Notes under the pieces: model-generated | Seen by the model: the letters and a program-made list of their open reading frames with translations, nothing else | What the model was told of the DNA's origin: nothing | Databases searched by the model: none | Translations under genes and position numbers: made by a program | From: Nocardioides cynanchi | GTDB taxonomy: Bacteria; Actinomycetota; Actinomycetes; Propionibacteriales; Nocardioidaceae | Length of the DNA: 64,000 nucleotides | Assembly: GCF_008761635.1 (NCBI RefSeq) | Contig: NZ_CP044344.1 | Location: 2,294,001 to 2,358,000 of the forward strand | Reading direction: 5' to 3' | Shown here: in pieces, positions 25,093 through 34,520 of the stretch | Layout of the letters: each line of letters begins with the position of its first letter | Position numbering within the stretch: the stretch's first letter is position 1

Positions 25093-27195
25093 CTACGGGA
25101 GGCGGGCGAGGAGGTCGGCGACCGGAGTCCGGGCGCCGGTGTAGAACGGGATCTCCTCGCGCACGTGGCGCCGGGTCTCCGAGCCGCGCAGGTGCCGCAT
25201 CAGGTCGACGATCCGACCGAGGTCGTCGGCCTCGAACGCCAGGATCCACTCGTAGTCACCCAGCGCGAAGCTGTTGACGGTGTTGGCCCGTACGTCGGGA
25301 TAGCCGCGGGCGAGCTGGCCGTGCTCGGCGAGGAGCCGGCGACGCTCGGTCTCCTCGAGGAGGTACCACTCGTAGGAGCGCACGAACGGGTAGACGCACA
25401 GGTGGGCCTTGGCGTCCTCGTCGGCCAGGAACGCCGGCACGTGGCTCTTGTTGAACTCCGCGGGCCGGTGCAAGGCCATCTGCGACCAGACCGGGGCGAG
25501 GCGGCGACCGAACGCCGTCCGGCGGAAGCGGTGGTAGGCGTCCTGGAGCTGCTCGCTGGTCGGAGCGTGCCACCAGACCATGAGGTCGGCGTCGGCGCGT
25601 AGGCCGGCCACGTCGTAGGTGCCCCGCACCACCACGTCGTCCGCGGCGAGCTTGCCGAAGAGGTCGTCGACCTCGACCGCCTCGGCGACCCGGTCGGACT
25701 CCCCCTCGCCACCCAGGGGCCGGTCGAGGCGGAAGACCGACCACATGGTGTAGCGGGTCATCTCGTTGATCTCGCGGGTCCGGGCCGCGTTGCTCGTGGC
25801 CGGAGTCGATCCGTCGGGCGTGCTGGTCATGGCCTCATTCTCCCCCGACACCTCGGCGGCGGCCCGGCGGGCAGAGGCGATCACCGCGGGGATGCCGACA
25901 CCGTCGTACGCCGCACCGCAGACAGCGAGGCCGGGCACGGTCGCGACCGAGGCGCGGATCCGGGCGACCCGGTCGAGGTGGCCCACGGCGTACTGCGGCA
26001 GGGCGCCGCCCCAGCGGTGGACCAGCGCGTCGACCGGCCGGACCGGCCGGCCGATGGCGGTGGAGAGGTCCTCCACGACGTGGGCGACCAGCTCCTCGTC
26101 GGAGGCCTGGAGCGAGGCCTCCTCGCGGTGCCGCCCGATCGAGGCACGCAGGATCCTCACGTCGGCCGCGGCGCCGACCCAGCTCCACTTGTTGAAGGAG
26201 TACGTCGACGCCTTGATCCGCCGGCCGTCGACCGCGGGGACCAGGAAGCCGGACGAGTCGCCCACCTCGAGCTCGGGCACGGCGATGGTGATCACCGCCA
26301 TCGACGCGTAGTCGACGGCGCCCAGGTCGGCCGACGCCTCCGGCGCGACGCCGGACAGGAGCCGGGCGCCGGGGGGTCCGGGGACCGCGAGCACCACGGC
26401 GGCGGTCTCGATCACCTCCGGCTCCCGCGTGGAGCCGACGAGCAGCCGGAAGCCCGAGGCCGTGCGCTCGAGCAGCCGCACCGGCGCCGACGCACGGATC
26501 TCGAACCCGCCTGTGTCGGCGAGGGCACGGGGCAGCAGGCCGAGGCCGCCCTCGAGCCCGGCGAACATCGGCGCCGGCGGGCCGGGCGGCGGTGGCGGCA
26601 GGGCCGCGGCGGCGGCCAGCAAGGAGCCGTGCTCGCGCAGCATCGAGACCACCTGAGGTGCGGTCGCCGTGGCCGACAGGTTGGCCGCGTGGCCGGCGTA
26701 CACGCCCCCGAGCATCGGCTCTGCGAGCCGGTCGACCACCTCCTGGCCGAGCCGCGAGCCGAGCAGCTCCGCGACCGACACGTCGTCCGGGCCGAGCGGC
26801 AGGATCGTCTCCTCGCGGGCCCGGGCCAGGCCGTCGTCGGAGAGCACGCCGGTCTCGGCCAGGGCGTCCAGGTCGAGGGGTACGCCGAGCATCGTGCGCG
26901 GCAGCGGGCGCAGCGCGCCCCGGGTCCAGAGCTGGGTGGAGCCGGTGGCCGGATGCACCACGCCGAGCCCGAGCTCGGCCGCCAGCCCGACGGCCTCGGG
27001 CCGGCGCGCGAGCATCGACTCGGCACCGACGTCGACCTCGACCCCGGCGACGGTGCCGAGGCGCAGCTTGCCTCCGAGCTCGGCAGTGCTCTCCAGCAGC
27101 AGCACGGAGCGGCCGGCGCGGCTCAGCTCGCGGGCCGCGGTCAATCCGGCCATGCCCCCACCGACGACGACGACATCGGGTCTGACCTGCGGCAC
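25093..27195 (-). CDS. hemY/hemQ: Fusion of coproporphyrinogen oxidase (HemY/CgoX) and coproheme decarboxylase (HemQ/ChdC)
   Basis: 700 aa in one frame. Residues 1-450 are HemY: the dinucleotide fold [33 protein letters not shown], and a C-terminal FAD segment [22 protein letters not shown]. Residues 456-700 begin with MTSTPDGS and form a chlorite-dismutase-like HemQ ([41 protein letters not shown]). In actinobacteria CgoX oxidises coproporphyrinogen III and ChdC decarboxylates coproheme to haem b. Usually these are separate neighbouring genes. Here there is no stop between them; either a true fusion or a lost stop by one base change or sequencing error. M456 (ATG at 25830) could still start HemQ alone. 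Confidence 0.88.
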   Translation of the reverse strand: MPQVRPDVVVVGGGMAGLTAARELSRAGRSVLLLESTAELGGKLRLGTVAGVEVDVGAESMLARRPEAVGLAAELGLGVVHPATGSTQLWTRGALRPLPRTMLGVPLDLDALAETGVLSDDGLARAREETILPLGPDDVSVAELLGSRLGQEVVDRLAEPMLGGVYAGHAANLSATATAPQVVSMLREHGSLLAAAAALPPPPPGPPAPMFAGLEGGLGLLPRALADTGGFEIRASAPVRLLERTASGFRLLVGSTREPEVIETAAVVLAVPGPPGARLLSGVAPEASADLGAVDYASMAVITIAVPELEVGDSSGFLVPAVDGRRIKASTYSFNKWSWVGAAADVRILRASIGRHREEASLQASDEELVAHVVEDLSTAIGRPVRPVDALVHRWGGALPQYAVGHLDRVARIRASVATVPGLAVCGAAYDGVGIPAVIASARRAAAEVSGENEAMTSTPDGSTPATSNAARTREINEMTRYTMWSVFRLDRPLGGEGESDRVAEAVEVDDLFGKLAADDVVVRGTYDVAGLRADADLMVWWHAPTSEQLQDAYHRFRRTAFGRRLAPVWSQMALHRPAEFNKSHVPAFLADEDAKAHLCVYPFVRSYEWYLLEETERRRLLAEHGQLARGYPDVRANTVNSFALGDYEWILAFEADDLGRIVDLMRHLRGSETRRHVREEIPFYTGARTPVADLLARLP

Positions 27196-27248
27196 ACCGA
27201 CACTCTGTCACCCGGGCAGTAGCGCCACCGAGGGCCGATGGTCACACC

Positions 27249-27254
27249 TATGCT
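27249..27254 (+). promoter_or_regulatory. -10 box TATGCT of the MauE-like gene (leaderless, GTG start)
   Basis: TATGCT ends 6 nt before the GTG at 27261 and supports a leaderless message beginning at a GTG. Confidence 0.5.
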
Positions 27255-27260
27255 GACGGA

Positions 27261-28250
27261 GTGCCCAGCGCGCCCCTCGTCGTACCTCCGCTCCTGCTGA
27301 TCGTGATCCTGGTGGTCAGCGCGGTGGCCAAGCTCCGCGACCCGGGCGACACCGGCGCGGTGTTCGTGATGCTCGAGCTGCCGAGGGTGCTGCTGCGGCT
27401 CAAGGCGCACCGGCTCCTGCCGTACGGCGAGCTGGTCGCGGCCGGGCTGCTGCTCCTGCTCCCCGGCACCTGGTACCTCGCCGCGGCCACCCTCGTCCTG
27501 CTGCTCTTCCTGGCCTACCTCGTCGTCGTGGCCCGCGCCCTGACCTTCCCCTACCCGCTGATCTGTGGCTGCTTCGGCGAGCTCGGGCTGGGCTGGATCA
27601 CCCGCCGGACGCTGGTCCGCAACTCGCTGCTGGTGGGGATCGCACTCGTCACCTGGGTGGACGCCCTGCAGCACCACGGTCCGGACGACGGGCTGCTCCG
27701 ACGTCTGGAGCACCTCGGCCAGGGCTGGTGGTGGCTGGGCGGGGTCGCCCTGGCCGTGCTGACGACCGGGATGGTGCTGCTGGAGGGCGACCCGCCGGCC
27801 GCGCTCCCGACGGACGACGACGAGTACGTGCCGGTGCCGGTGCCGTACGGCGTCGTCGACGGCCCCGACGGCCCCGGCGCCCTGTGGGGGCTCACCGCCA
27901 CGGCCGCCCGGCTCCTCGTCTTCTACAACCCCGGCGACGAGCACGCCGACGACCTGATCGCCCGGGTGCCGTCCTGGCAGGAACAGCTGGGGCCGGTGGT
28001 CGTCCACCTGGTCGGGGCGACGCAGTGGTCGGTCCTGAGCCGACACCGACCCGACCTGGGCCCGCTGCTGCTCGGTGACCCCGATGGCGAGACCCGCCGC
28101 CGGCTGGGCGTCACCGAGCTGCCGGGGGCGGTGCTGCTCGGCACCGACCGCTACCTCGCGGGCGGTCCGGTGTCCGGGCTCGAGGACATCGACGACCTCG
28201 TCGCGGCTGCGGCCGAGCAGATCCAGGCCGCGGCCTCCCCCGCCCCCTAG
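27261..28250 (+). CDS. MauE/DoxX-like integral membrane protein with thioredoxin-like tail
   Basis: 329 aa. The N-terminal 180 residues hold four to five transmembrane helices with VAKLRDPGDTGAVF and PLICGCFGELGLGWI, the MauE-type signature with a Cys-x-Cys facing the membrane. MauE proteins help disulfide formation or maturation of periplasmic quinoproteins. The remainder (about 210-325) is soluble with ARLLVFYNPGDEHADDLIARVP, resembling a thioredoxin-fold module without CxxC, and LGDPDGETRRRLGVTELPGAVLLG. Starts at GTG under a leaderless promoter. A CCCCC/GGGGG hairpin at 28251-28265 follows the stop. Confidence 0.75.
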   Translation: MPSAPLVVPPLLLIVILVVSAVAKLRDPGDTGAVFVMLELPRVLLRLKAHRLLPYGELVAAGLLLLLPGTWYLAAATLVLLLFLAYLVVVARALTFPYPLICGCFGELGLGWITRRTLVRNSLLVGIALVTWVDALQHHGPDDGLLRRLEHLGQGWWWLGGVALAVLTTGMVLLEGDPPAALPTDDDEYVPVPVPYGVVDGPDGPGALWGLTATAARLLVFYNPGDEHADDLIARVPSWQEQLGPVVVHLVGATQWSVLSRHRPDLGPLLLGDPDGETRRRLGVTELPGAVLLGTDRYLAGGPVSGLEDIDDLVAAAAEQIQAAASPAP

Positions 28251-28297
28251 CCCCCTCCTTGGGGGAACCCAGTCGCGTCCGGCGGCGTCGGACCCCC

Positions 28298-29239
28298 ATG
28301 AACCCCACTCGTCCCCGCCTCGCCGTCGCCGGCGTGCTCACCCTCGTCGCGCTCACCGGCTGCAGCGGGGGCGGCGGGAGCGGGTCCGCGGCCGGCGGGG
28401 ACACCGCCGGCGGGGCTGCCGCCGACAGCGTGGCTGCCTCCACGCCCCGCCTCGCCGACGGCAGCGTCACCGGGCAGGCCCTGAAGGCCGTCCAGGCCTA
28501 CGGAACGACCTCGGACGTGCAGCAGAAGGCGGTGATCGAGAACGGCACCGTCTCGATCAGCACGCCCGACCCGCAGCACGCGCGCGACCGCGTCGACCTG
28601 CTGCTGAAGCGGCTGCACGGCACCATCGACGCCGAGCAGACCGTCTACGACAAGGCCGGACACATCCACGACTCGCACCTGGTGCTCCGGGTGCCGGTGG
28701 CGCGCTTCCGCGCGGCGATGCGCGACGTCGAGGGTCTCGGCACGGTCGGTCACTCCAGCAGCACCGGTAGGGACGTCACCACCGAGGTGATCGACGTCCA
28801 GCAGCGGCTCAAGACGCTGCGGATCAGCCTGCACGACCTCAACGCCTTCCAGCGCCAGGCCACCGGCATCGACCAGCTCCTGCGCTTCGAGAACGCGATC
28901 ACCGCCCGCCGCGGCCAGTTCCAGTCGCTCAAGGCCCAACGCGACCACCTGCTCAGCGAGACCAGCATGTCCACCATCGACCTCGACATCTCGGTACCGG
29001 TGACGCACCCGGTGGCGGTCGCCTCGCACCACCGGCCCGCCGGATTCCTGACCGGCCTGCATCGCGGCTGGTCGGCCCTGACCGGGACGGTCCTGGTCGG
29101 GCTGACCGGGCTCGGCACCGTGCTGCCGTTCGCCCTGGTGCTGACCGTGATCGGCCTGCCGCTGTGGCTGTGGACCCGTCGTACGGCGCGCCACCGGCCG
29201 GCCACACCTGCACCGGCCGACGGGCCGGCCGCCGACTGA
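28298..29239 (+). CDS. DUF4349 lipoprotein
   Basis: 313 aa. The lipobox LVALTGC gives Cys22 as lipidation site. The DUF4349 domain spans about 80-250 with DVQQRLKTLRISLHDLNAF and LLRFENAITARRGQFQSLKAQ forming a coiled-coil pair. A C-terminal transmembrane helix (LPFALVLTVIGLPLWLW) precedes a basic tail. DUF4349 lipoproteins are envelope proteins of unknown role. The ATG at 28298 gives a clean signal peptide; longer upstream frame is out of character. Confidence 0.85.
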   Translation: MNPTRPRLAVAGVLTLVALTGCSGGGGSGSAAGGDTAGGAAADSVAASTPRLADGSVTGQALKAVQAYGTTSDVQQKAVIENGTVSISTPDPQHARDRVDLLLKRLHGTIDAEQTVYDKAGHIHDSHLVLRVPVARFRAAMRDVEGLGTVGHSSSTGRDVTTEVIDVQQRLKTLRISLHDLNAFQRQATGIDQLLRFENAITARRGQFQSLKAQRDHLLSETSMSTIDLDISVPVTHPVAVASHHRPAGFLTGLHRGWSALTGTVLVGLTGLGTVLPFALVLTVIGLPLWLWTRRTARHRPATPAPADGPAAD

Positions 29240-29245
29240 GCGGTC

Positions 29246-30268
29246 TCAGTAGCCCTGGACGAACTCGGTGAGCCGGGCGAGCTGGTCGGGGTCGGTGGAC
29301 GGGATGACCCCGTGGCCGAGGTTGAAGATGTGGCCCTTGGCCGCCCGGCCGGCCTCGATGATCTCCGCGGCGCGGGCGGTCATCACCTCGGTGGGGGCGA
29401 AGACCAGGGTGGGGTCGAGGTTGCCCTGCACCACGCGGTCTCCCACCAGCGGGATCGCGTCGGCCAGCGGCATCCGCCAGTCGACGCCGACCACGTCGGC
29501 GCCCGCCTCGCCCATCAGCCCGAGCAGGCTCCCGGTGCCGACGCCGAAGTGGATCCGCGGCACGCCGAGCTCGCCGGCCGCGGCCAGGACCCGCGCGGAG
29601 TGCGGCATCACCGAGGCGCGGTAGTCCTGCGGGGTGAGCGCGCCGGCCCACGAGTCGAAGAGCTGGACCGCAGACGCCCCGGCCCGGACCTGCACCTCGA
29701 GGTAGGCCGCCGCGATCCCGGCGATCTTGCGCATCAGCGCGTCCCAGACGTCGGGGGCGCCGAACATCATGGCCTTGGTCTTCGCGTGCTCCTTCGACGG
29801 ACCGCCCTCGACGAGGTACGACGCGACGGTGAACGGTGCCCCGGCGAAGCCGATCAGGGGCGTCGCACCCAGCTCGCCGACCAGGTTGGTGATCGCGGTG
29901 GTGATGAAGGGGACGTGCTCCGGCGTCAGGTCGGGGATCGCCGCGACGTCGGCGAGGGTCCGCACCGGCGCGGCCACCACCGGCCCGACGCCCGGCTTGA
30001 TGTCCAGGTCGACCCCGACCGCCTTGAGCGGCAGCACGATGTCGGAGAAGAAGATGGCCGCGTCGACGCCGTACCGGCGGACGGGCTGGAGGGTGATCTC
30101 GGTGACCAGGTCGGGGTTCATGCAGGACTCGAGCATCCCGACGCCCTTGCGGAGCTCGAGGTACTCCGGCAGCGACCGGCCCGCCTGGCGCATGAACCAC
30201 ACCGGGGTGTGGGGCACGGACTCCCCGCGCGCGGCACGGAGGAAGACACTGTCGGCCGGGGAGGTCAT
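29246..30268 (-). CDS. hemE: Uroporphyrinogen decarboxylase HemE
   Basis: 340 aa. PVWFMRQAGRSLPEY is the substrate-binding signature 1, GFAGAPFTVASY is signature 2, and AVQLFDSWAGAL and GDRVVQGNLDPTLVFAP are typical later blocks. The enzyme decarboxylates uroporphyrinogen III to coproporphyrinogen III, the substrate later used by the HemY/HemQ fusion encoded 2 kb away on the same strand. The start is the ATG at 30268 (MTSPADS); a GACGAT box lies close upstream, as at leaderless genes here. Confidence 0.95.
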   Translation of the reverse strand: MTSPADSVFLRAARGESVPHTPVWFMRQAGRSLPEYLELRKGVGMLESCMNPDLVTEITLQPVRRYGVDAAIFFSDIVLPLKAVGVDLDIKPGVGPVVAAPVRTLADVAAIPDLTPEHVPFITTAITNLVGELGATPLIGFAGAPFTVASYLVEGGPSKEHAKTKAMMFGAPDVWDALMRKIAGIAAAYLEVQVRAGASAVQLFDSWAGALTPQDYRASVMPHSARVLAAAGELGVPRIHFGVGTGSLLGLMGEAGADVVGVDWRMPLADAIPLVGDRVVQGNLDPTLVFAPTEVMTARAAEIIEAGRAAKGHIFNLGHGVIPSTDPDQLARLTEFVQGY

Positions 30269-30325
30269 GGGCGAATCGTCGCAGGTGGCCCGGCGTGTTC
30301 GCACATCCCGGATTGGGCCCCGACC

Positions 30326-30331
30326 TACTGT
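30326..30331 (+). promoter_or_regulatory. -10 box TACTGT of the DUF3000 gene (leaderless)
   Basis: TACTGT ends 6 nt before the ATG at 30338. Confidence 0.5.
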
Positions 30332-30337
30332 GAGGTC

Positions 30338-30961
30338 ATGGTCGTCGGTCCTGAGACGCGCCCCGGTGAGGGCGCGGCCGCGAGCCCCCTGGAGTTCCAG
30401 GAGGCCGTGCGCGAGATGGGCGAGGCCAGGATGCGGCCCGAGGTCCTCTGCGAGCCGATGCCGGCGCCGCAGCGGATCGCGCCGTACGCCGCCGCGCTGA
30501 GCGCCGACGTGACCGTCGACGGCGTCGACGTCAGCACCGGCCGGATCATCCTGCTCCACGACCCCGCCGGCAACGACTCGTGGGACGGCACTTTCCGCTG
30601 CGTGGCCTACAGCCGCGCCGAGATCGACCTCGACATGATCACCGACCCGGCTCTGGCCGAGGTCGGGTGGTCCTGGCTGACCGAGGCGCTGGCCGCGCAC
30701 GGCGCGGCGTACGCCTCGGCCTCGGGCACCGTGACCCGGGTCGCGACCGACAGCTTCGGCGCGATGGCCGAGGACTCCGGCACCGCCCAGATCGAGATCC
30801 GCGCCTCCTGGACACCCCAGCTGGTCGACGGCGATCTGGACATCGGGCGCCACGTCGAGGCCTGGGGCGAACTACTGTGTACGGCGGCGGGTCTGCCGCC
30901 GGTTCCGGAGGGCGTGACCGCCATGCCCAGTCGTCGTGGCCGGCGCGGGTCCAGCCACTGA
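30338..30961 (+). CDS. DUF3000 family protein
   Basis: 207 aa. The DUF3000 hallmark is the block LEFQEAVREMGEARMRPEV followed by PAPQRIAPYAAALSADV, and DGTFRCVAYSRAEIDLDMITDP. The family is restricted to actinobacteria, of unknown function, and usually sits beside the RNase D gene, as here (start codon of the next gene lies 1 nt after its stop). Divergent from hemE. Confidence 0.9.
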   Translation: MVVGPETRPGEGAAASPLEFQEAVREMGEARMRPEVLCEPMPAPQRIAPYAAALSADVTVDGVDVSTGRIILLHDPAGNDSWDGTFRCVAYSRAEIDLDMITDPALAEVGWSWLTEALAAHGAAYASASGTVTRVATDSFGAMAEDSGTAQIEIRASWTPQLVDGDLDIGRHVEAWGELLCTAAGLPPVPEGVTAMPSRRGRRGSSH

Positions 30962-30962
30962 C

Positions 30963-32291
30963 ATGACCTCTGAGACCGACACCGCACCTCCCAACCCCGC
31001 CGACGACGGTGAGCAGCCCGCCGTCGACGACGTCGCGCCCCCGGAGCCCCAGGCTCCGCTGCTCGAGCTGCGCGACGGCCTGCCCCCGCTCACCGACACC
31101 CCGCCCGCCCTGGCCGATGCCTGCGCCGCACTGCGGGCGGCGACCGGCCCGGTGGCCATCGACGCCGAGCGCGCCTCCGGCTACCGCTACTCCTCCCGGG
31201 CCTACCTGATCCAGCTGCGCCGCGAGGGCGCGGGCACGTTCCTGGTCGACCCGATCGGCTTCGACTCCCTGGACCCGCTGCAGGAGGCGCTGGCCGGCAC
31301 GGAGTGGATCCTGCACGCCGCCACCCAGGACCTCGCCTGCCTGACCGAGGTCGGGCTGGTCCCCTCGGCACTGTTCGACACCGAGCTGGCCGGCCGTCTG
31401 CTGGGCTACCCGCGGGTCGGCCTGGCCACCCTCGTCGAGACGCTGCTGGGCTACCGGATGAAGAAGGAGCACTCGGCCGCCGACTGGTCCACCCGCCCGT
31501 TCCCGTCGTCGTGGCTGGAGTACGCCGCCCTCGATGTCGAGGTATTGGTCGAGCTGCGCGACGTGCTCGCCGCCGAGCTGGTCGAGGCCGGCAAGGACGA
31601 GTGGGCACGGCAGGAGTTCGACGCGCTACGCAGCTTCACCCCCGCGGTCCGGGCCGAGCCCTGGCGCCGGACCTCCGGTCTGCACAAGGTCCGCGGCCGC
31701 CGGCTGCTCGGCGCCGTACGCGAGCTGTGGCTGGCCCGGGACGAGCTGGCCCGGCAGCGCGACGTCTCACCCGGCCGGCTGATCGGCGACACCGCCCTGA
31801 TCGCGGCCGCGATGGCGAGCCCGCAGGACAGGACCGCGTTGCTGGCCACCAAGGGGTTCCACGGTCGGGGCGCCCAGAGGTACGCCGACCGCTGGGTGGA
31901 GGCGCTGCGCGTCGCCCGCGAGATGCCCGAGGACGACCTGCCCGCACGGTCGCCGCGCGTCGACGGGCCGCCCACGCCGCGGGCCTGGGCCGAGCGCGAC
32001 CCCGTGGCCGCGGCCCGCCTGGTGGCCGCCCGGGAGTCGATCGCCCGGCTGTCCGAGGAGCACCACCTGCCCGCCGAGAACCTGATCTCGCCCGACTCGG
32101 TGCGCCGTCTGATGTGGACCCCGCCCGAGCCCGCCGACCCCGAGGCCGTGGCGACCCGGCTACGTGAGTACGGCGCGCGGGAGTGGCAGATCGGGCTGAC
32201 CGCGACGGTGCTCACCGAGGCGATCACGCAGGCAAGCGCGGCGGCGGCGGCGACCCGAGGCGCCGACCCGACGGATCAGCCGGTCGACTGA
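30963..32291 (+). CDS. RNase D-like 3'-5' exonuclease with HRDC domain
   Basis: 442 aa. The DEDDy catalytic residues are visible: AIDAERASG (D-x-E), HAATQDLACL (second D) and WLEYAALDVEVL (Y-x3-D). An HRDC domain (about 230-310) follows with LWLARDELARQRDVSPGRLIGDTAL. RNase D trims stable RNA 3' ends. Length and C-terminal extension fit the actinobacterial form. Tightly coupled to the DUF3000 gene. The 3' end overlaps the convergent solute-binding lipoprotein gene by 16 nt. Confidence 0.9.
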   Translation: MTSETDTAPPNPADDGEQPAVDDVAPPEPQAPLLELRDGLPPLTDTPPALADACAALRAATGPVAIDAERASGYRYSSRAYLIQLRREGAGTFLVDPIGFDSLDPLQEALAGTEWILHAATQDLACLTEVGLVPSALFDTELAGRLLGYPRVGLATLVETLLGYRMKKEHSAADWSTRPFPSSWLEYAALDVEVLVELRDVLAAELVEAGKDEWARQEFDALRSFTPAVRAEPWRRTSGLHKVRGRRLLGAVRELWLARDELARQRDVSPGRLIGDTALIAAAMASPQDRTALLATKGFHGRGAQRYADRWVEALRVAREMPEDDLPARSPRVDGPPTPRAWAERDPVAAARLVAARESIARLSEEHHLPAENLISPDSVRRLMWTPPEPADPEAVATRLREYGAREWQIGLTATVLTEAITQASAAAAATRGADPTDQPVD

Positions 32292-33673
32292 CTCGACGTC
32301 GGGCTGGGGCTGCCGGTGACCGGTGGCGCCAGGATCGGCTGGGAGATCCGGTCGATGTGCCGGGACAGCCGCGGGACCCGGGTCGGGTCGGCGGTGAAGA
32401 GCCGGGCGATCAGCGGGTCGACCTGCTGGCTGAGCGCGTCCGGCTCGTCGACCACCGGCGGGAAGATCATGCTCTTGATCCCGAAGGTGAACACCGAGGC
32501 GTGGGCCGGGAGTCGCCCCGGCTGCTGGAAGGCGTCGCTGAGGGCCACGGTCTGGTTGGCCGGCTGGAGGTAGCCGGCCGCGGCGACCGTGCTCAGCGCT
32601 TCCGGGGAGCTGGCGTAGACGACGAACTCCGCCGCGGTGGCGGCGTCGCGGGCGTGCTGCGAGACGCACAGACCGGTCAGCGAGCCCACGGTGGCGGCCG
32701 AGCCGAGCGTCGGCATCGGCATCACGTCGAAGTCGAGTCCCGACGTGCCCCGCAGCTCGGGTACGAGGTCACGCGAGCCGGCGAGCATCGCCAGCCGGCC
32801 GCTCTCGAACAGCTCCAGGGGCGTCTGCTGCTGGAGCTCGGCCGGCGACGGCGTCAGGGACGGCTTGCCCAGGACGGGCAGCGCCTGCGCCAGGGCGCCC
32901 TGGCTGCCGCTGCTCGACAACGCCAGTGACGTCGGCGTGGTGGCGTTGTCGTAGAGCTGGCCCCCACCGGAGTACAGGAACGGGGCGATGCCGATCAGCG
33001 ACGGCTCGACGTACAGCCCGCTGACGCCGGGGTGGTGGCGGACCGCCCACCGCGCGGTGGCAGCGAACTGGGCCAGCGACCAGCCCTGGCCCGGCGTGGG
33101 CGGGTCGACCCGCATCTGGCCGAACCTGACCAGGCGCTTGTTGTAGTAGATGACCGACGGCTCGATGGCGTAGGGCAGGCACTGGAGCCGGTTGTCGCTG
33201 GCGAGCGCCGTCAGCGAGTCGCGGGGGTAGTCGTCGCCGAAGTCGACGCCGCGGTCGTCGAGCAGGTGGTCCACCGGCTGGATGTCCTGGTGCGCCGTGA
33301 GCCACGGCAGGTCGCGCCGGGCCGCCAGGAACACGTCAGGCGGTTGGGCACCGCCACGGAGGGCGGCCATCATCGCGCCCTCGTCGGGCCACGACTCCAC
33401 CTGCACCGTCACGTGGCGGCTCAGCGGTGCGAACTGCGACGTCATCTGCCGGTAGGCAGCCACCTCGCCCGGGTCGCCGACCACGCCGAACGTCAGCGTC
33501 TGGTCGGGCAGCCGGGTCGGACTGGAGGTCGGGGACGAGGTCGGGGGGCTGGTCGGGCCGCTCGACGCAGCCGATCCGGAGCCGCATGCGGCCAAGAGAC
33601 CGCTGCCACCGAGCAGGCCGGCGGCCAGGAGCCCGGCCAGTGCGCGCGAGCGTCGCGCAGGTCCCGGAATCAC
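32276..33673 (-). CDS. Extracellular solute-binding lipoprotein (ABC sugar-type)
   Basis: 465 aa. The lipobox LLAAC gives Cys30. After a Ser/Pro/Thr linker the mature part starts LTFGVVGDPGEVAAYRQMTSQF and contains PYAIEPSVIYYNKRLV, GLYVEPSLIGIAPFLYSGGG and ELFESGRLAMLAGSRD, all typical of family 1 solute-binding proteins for carbohydrates. No permease or ATPase genes are adjacent, so its transporter lies elsewhere or it acts as an orphan. Confidence 0.85.
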   Translation of the reverse strand: MIPGPARRSRALAGLLAAGLLGGSGLLAACGSGSAASSGPTSPPTSSPTSSPTRLPDQTLTFGVVGDPGEVAAYRQMTSQFAPLSRHVTVQVESWPDEGAMMAALRGGAQPPDVFLAARRDLPWLTAHQDIQPVDHLLDDRGVDFGDDYPRDSLTALASDNRLQCLPYAIEPSVIYYNKRLVRFGQMRVDPPTPGQGWSLAQFAATARWAVRHHPGVSGLYVEPSLIGIAPFLYSGGGQLYDNATTPTSLALSSSGSQGALAQALPVLGKPSLTPSPAELQQQTPLELFESGRLAMLAGSRDLVPELRGTSGLDFDVMPMPTLGSAATVGSLTGLCVSQHARDAATAAEFVVYASSPEALSTVAAAGYLQPANQTVALSDAFQQPGRLPAHASVFTFGIKSMIFPPVVDEPDALSQQVDPLIARLFTADPTRVPRLSRHIDRISQPILAPPVTGSPSPTSSQSTG

Positions 33674-33892
33674 GGCCGAAACCCTAGCCGGTGGCTGTGG
33701 AGAAGAGTGCGCCGGACCGGGAGCGCCTCACGGCGCGTGGCCGCTCGAAGCGGCTGATTTTGGGACCCGGGGCTGCCACGGCCCGGCGCACGTCGACAGT
33801 CTACAAGCCGACGGGTGTGGACGGGCCAACTCCGCGGTCCTGGCCCCGGTCCCGGTGCGGTTCCGGGCGCGGTCCCGGTCACCGGCCGGCGC

Positions 33893-34492
33893 TCAGGAGA
33901 GATGTCCTGCGAGCTCGAGGCGAGCCGCCCGGTCGAGCTGGTCGGCCACGGCCTGCATCCGCGCCGCCGCCACCGTGTCGGTCTCGGGGAGCTCGGCACG
34001 GCCGGTCGCCACCACGCGGGCGAACGCCGCGGCCCGCAGGAGCACGTCGGCGAACTCGCCGCCGGCGATCCCGCGCAGCACCTGGTCGACCATGGCCCGC
34101 AGCTCCTCGGGACCCGGCGGGTCGGCCACGCCGGCGACGACATCGGCCACGGCGGCCCGGGCCCGCCCGGCCTCGAACTGGCGGGCCACACCGACCGGGT
34201 CGGCGTACACCCACGAGCGGAGCAGGAAGAGCCGCCACAGGCAGCCCGCCACCGAGTCGGCCGGCGAGTGGGCCCAGGCCTCGGCGATCGTCTCGATCCC
34301 CTCGGTGTCGGCCAGGTGCAGGATCCGCTCGGCGACCTCACCGTCGTCGGAGGCGCGGGCCCCGCGCACCAGCAGCACCGCCGCCCGGTCGGCGGCCTCG
34401 GCGAGCCTCACGGGGTCGCCGGTCGTGTCCGGGAGCGCACCGAAGTACCGGTCGCCCGGGGCGAGCGGTCGGTGGTGCGGTCGCTGGGTCAC
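33893..34492 (-). CDS. Conserved hypothetical protein
   Basis: 199 aa from a GTG at 34492 (TQRPHHRPLAPGDRYFGAL). The protein is all-helical with no TM or catalytic signature. Stretches LFLLRSWVYADPVGVARQFEAGRARAAVADV and LPETDTVAAARMQAVADQL stand out. It begins 28 nt downstream of the hrpA stop and may be transcribed with it. I know of no function. Confidence 0.65.
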   Translation of the reverse strand: MTQRPHHRPLAPGDRYFGALPDTTGDPVRLAEAADRAAVLLVRGARASDDGEVAERILHLADTEGIETIAEAWAHSPADSVAGCLWRLFLLRSWVYADPVGVARQFEAGRARAAVADVVAGVADPPGPEELRAMVDQVLRGIAGGEFADVLLRAAAFARVVATGRAELPETDTVAAARMQAVADQLDRAARLELAGHLS

Positions 34493-34520
34493 CGCTCCAC
34501 AGTACCCAGCAGGGAGGTCG

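Noticed and set aside
33674..33892. tRNA-like or RNA gene after the solute-binding lipoprotein
   Set aside because: Short GC-rich complementarity only; no cloverleaf, anticodon arm or T-loop could be drawn.
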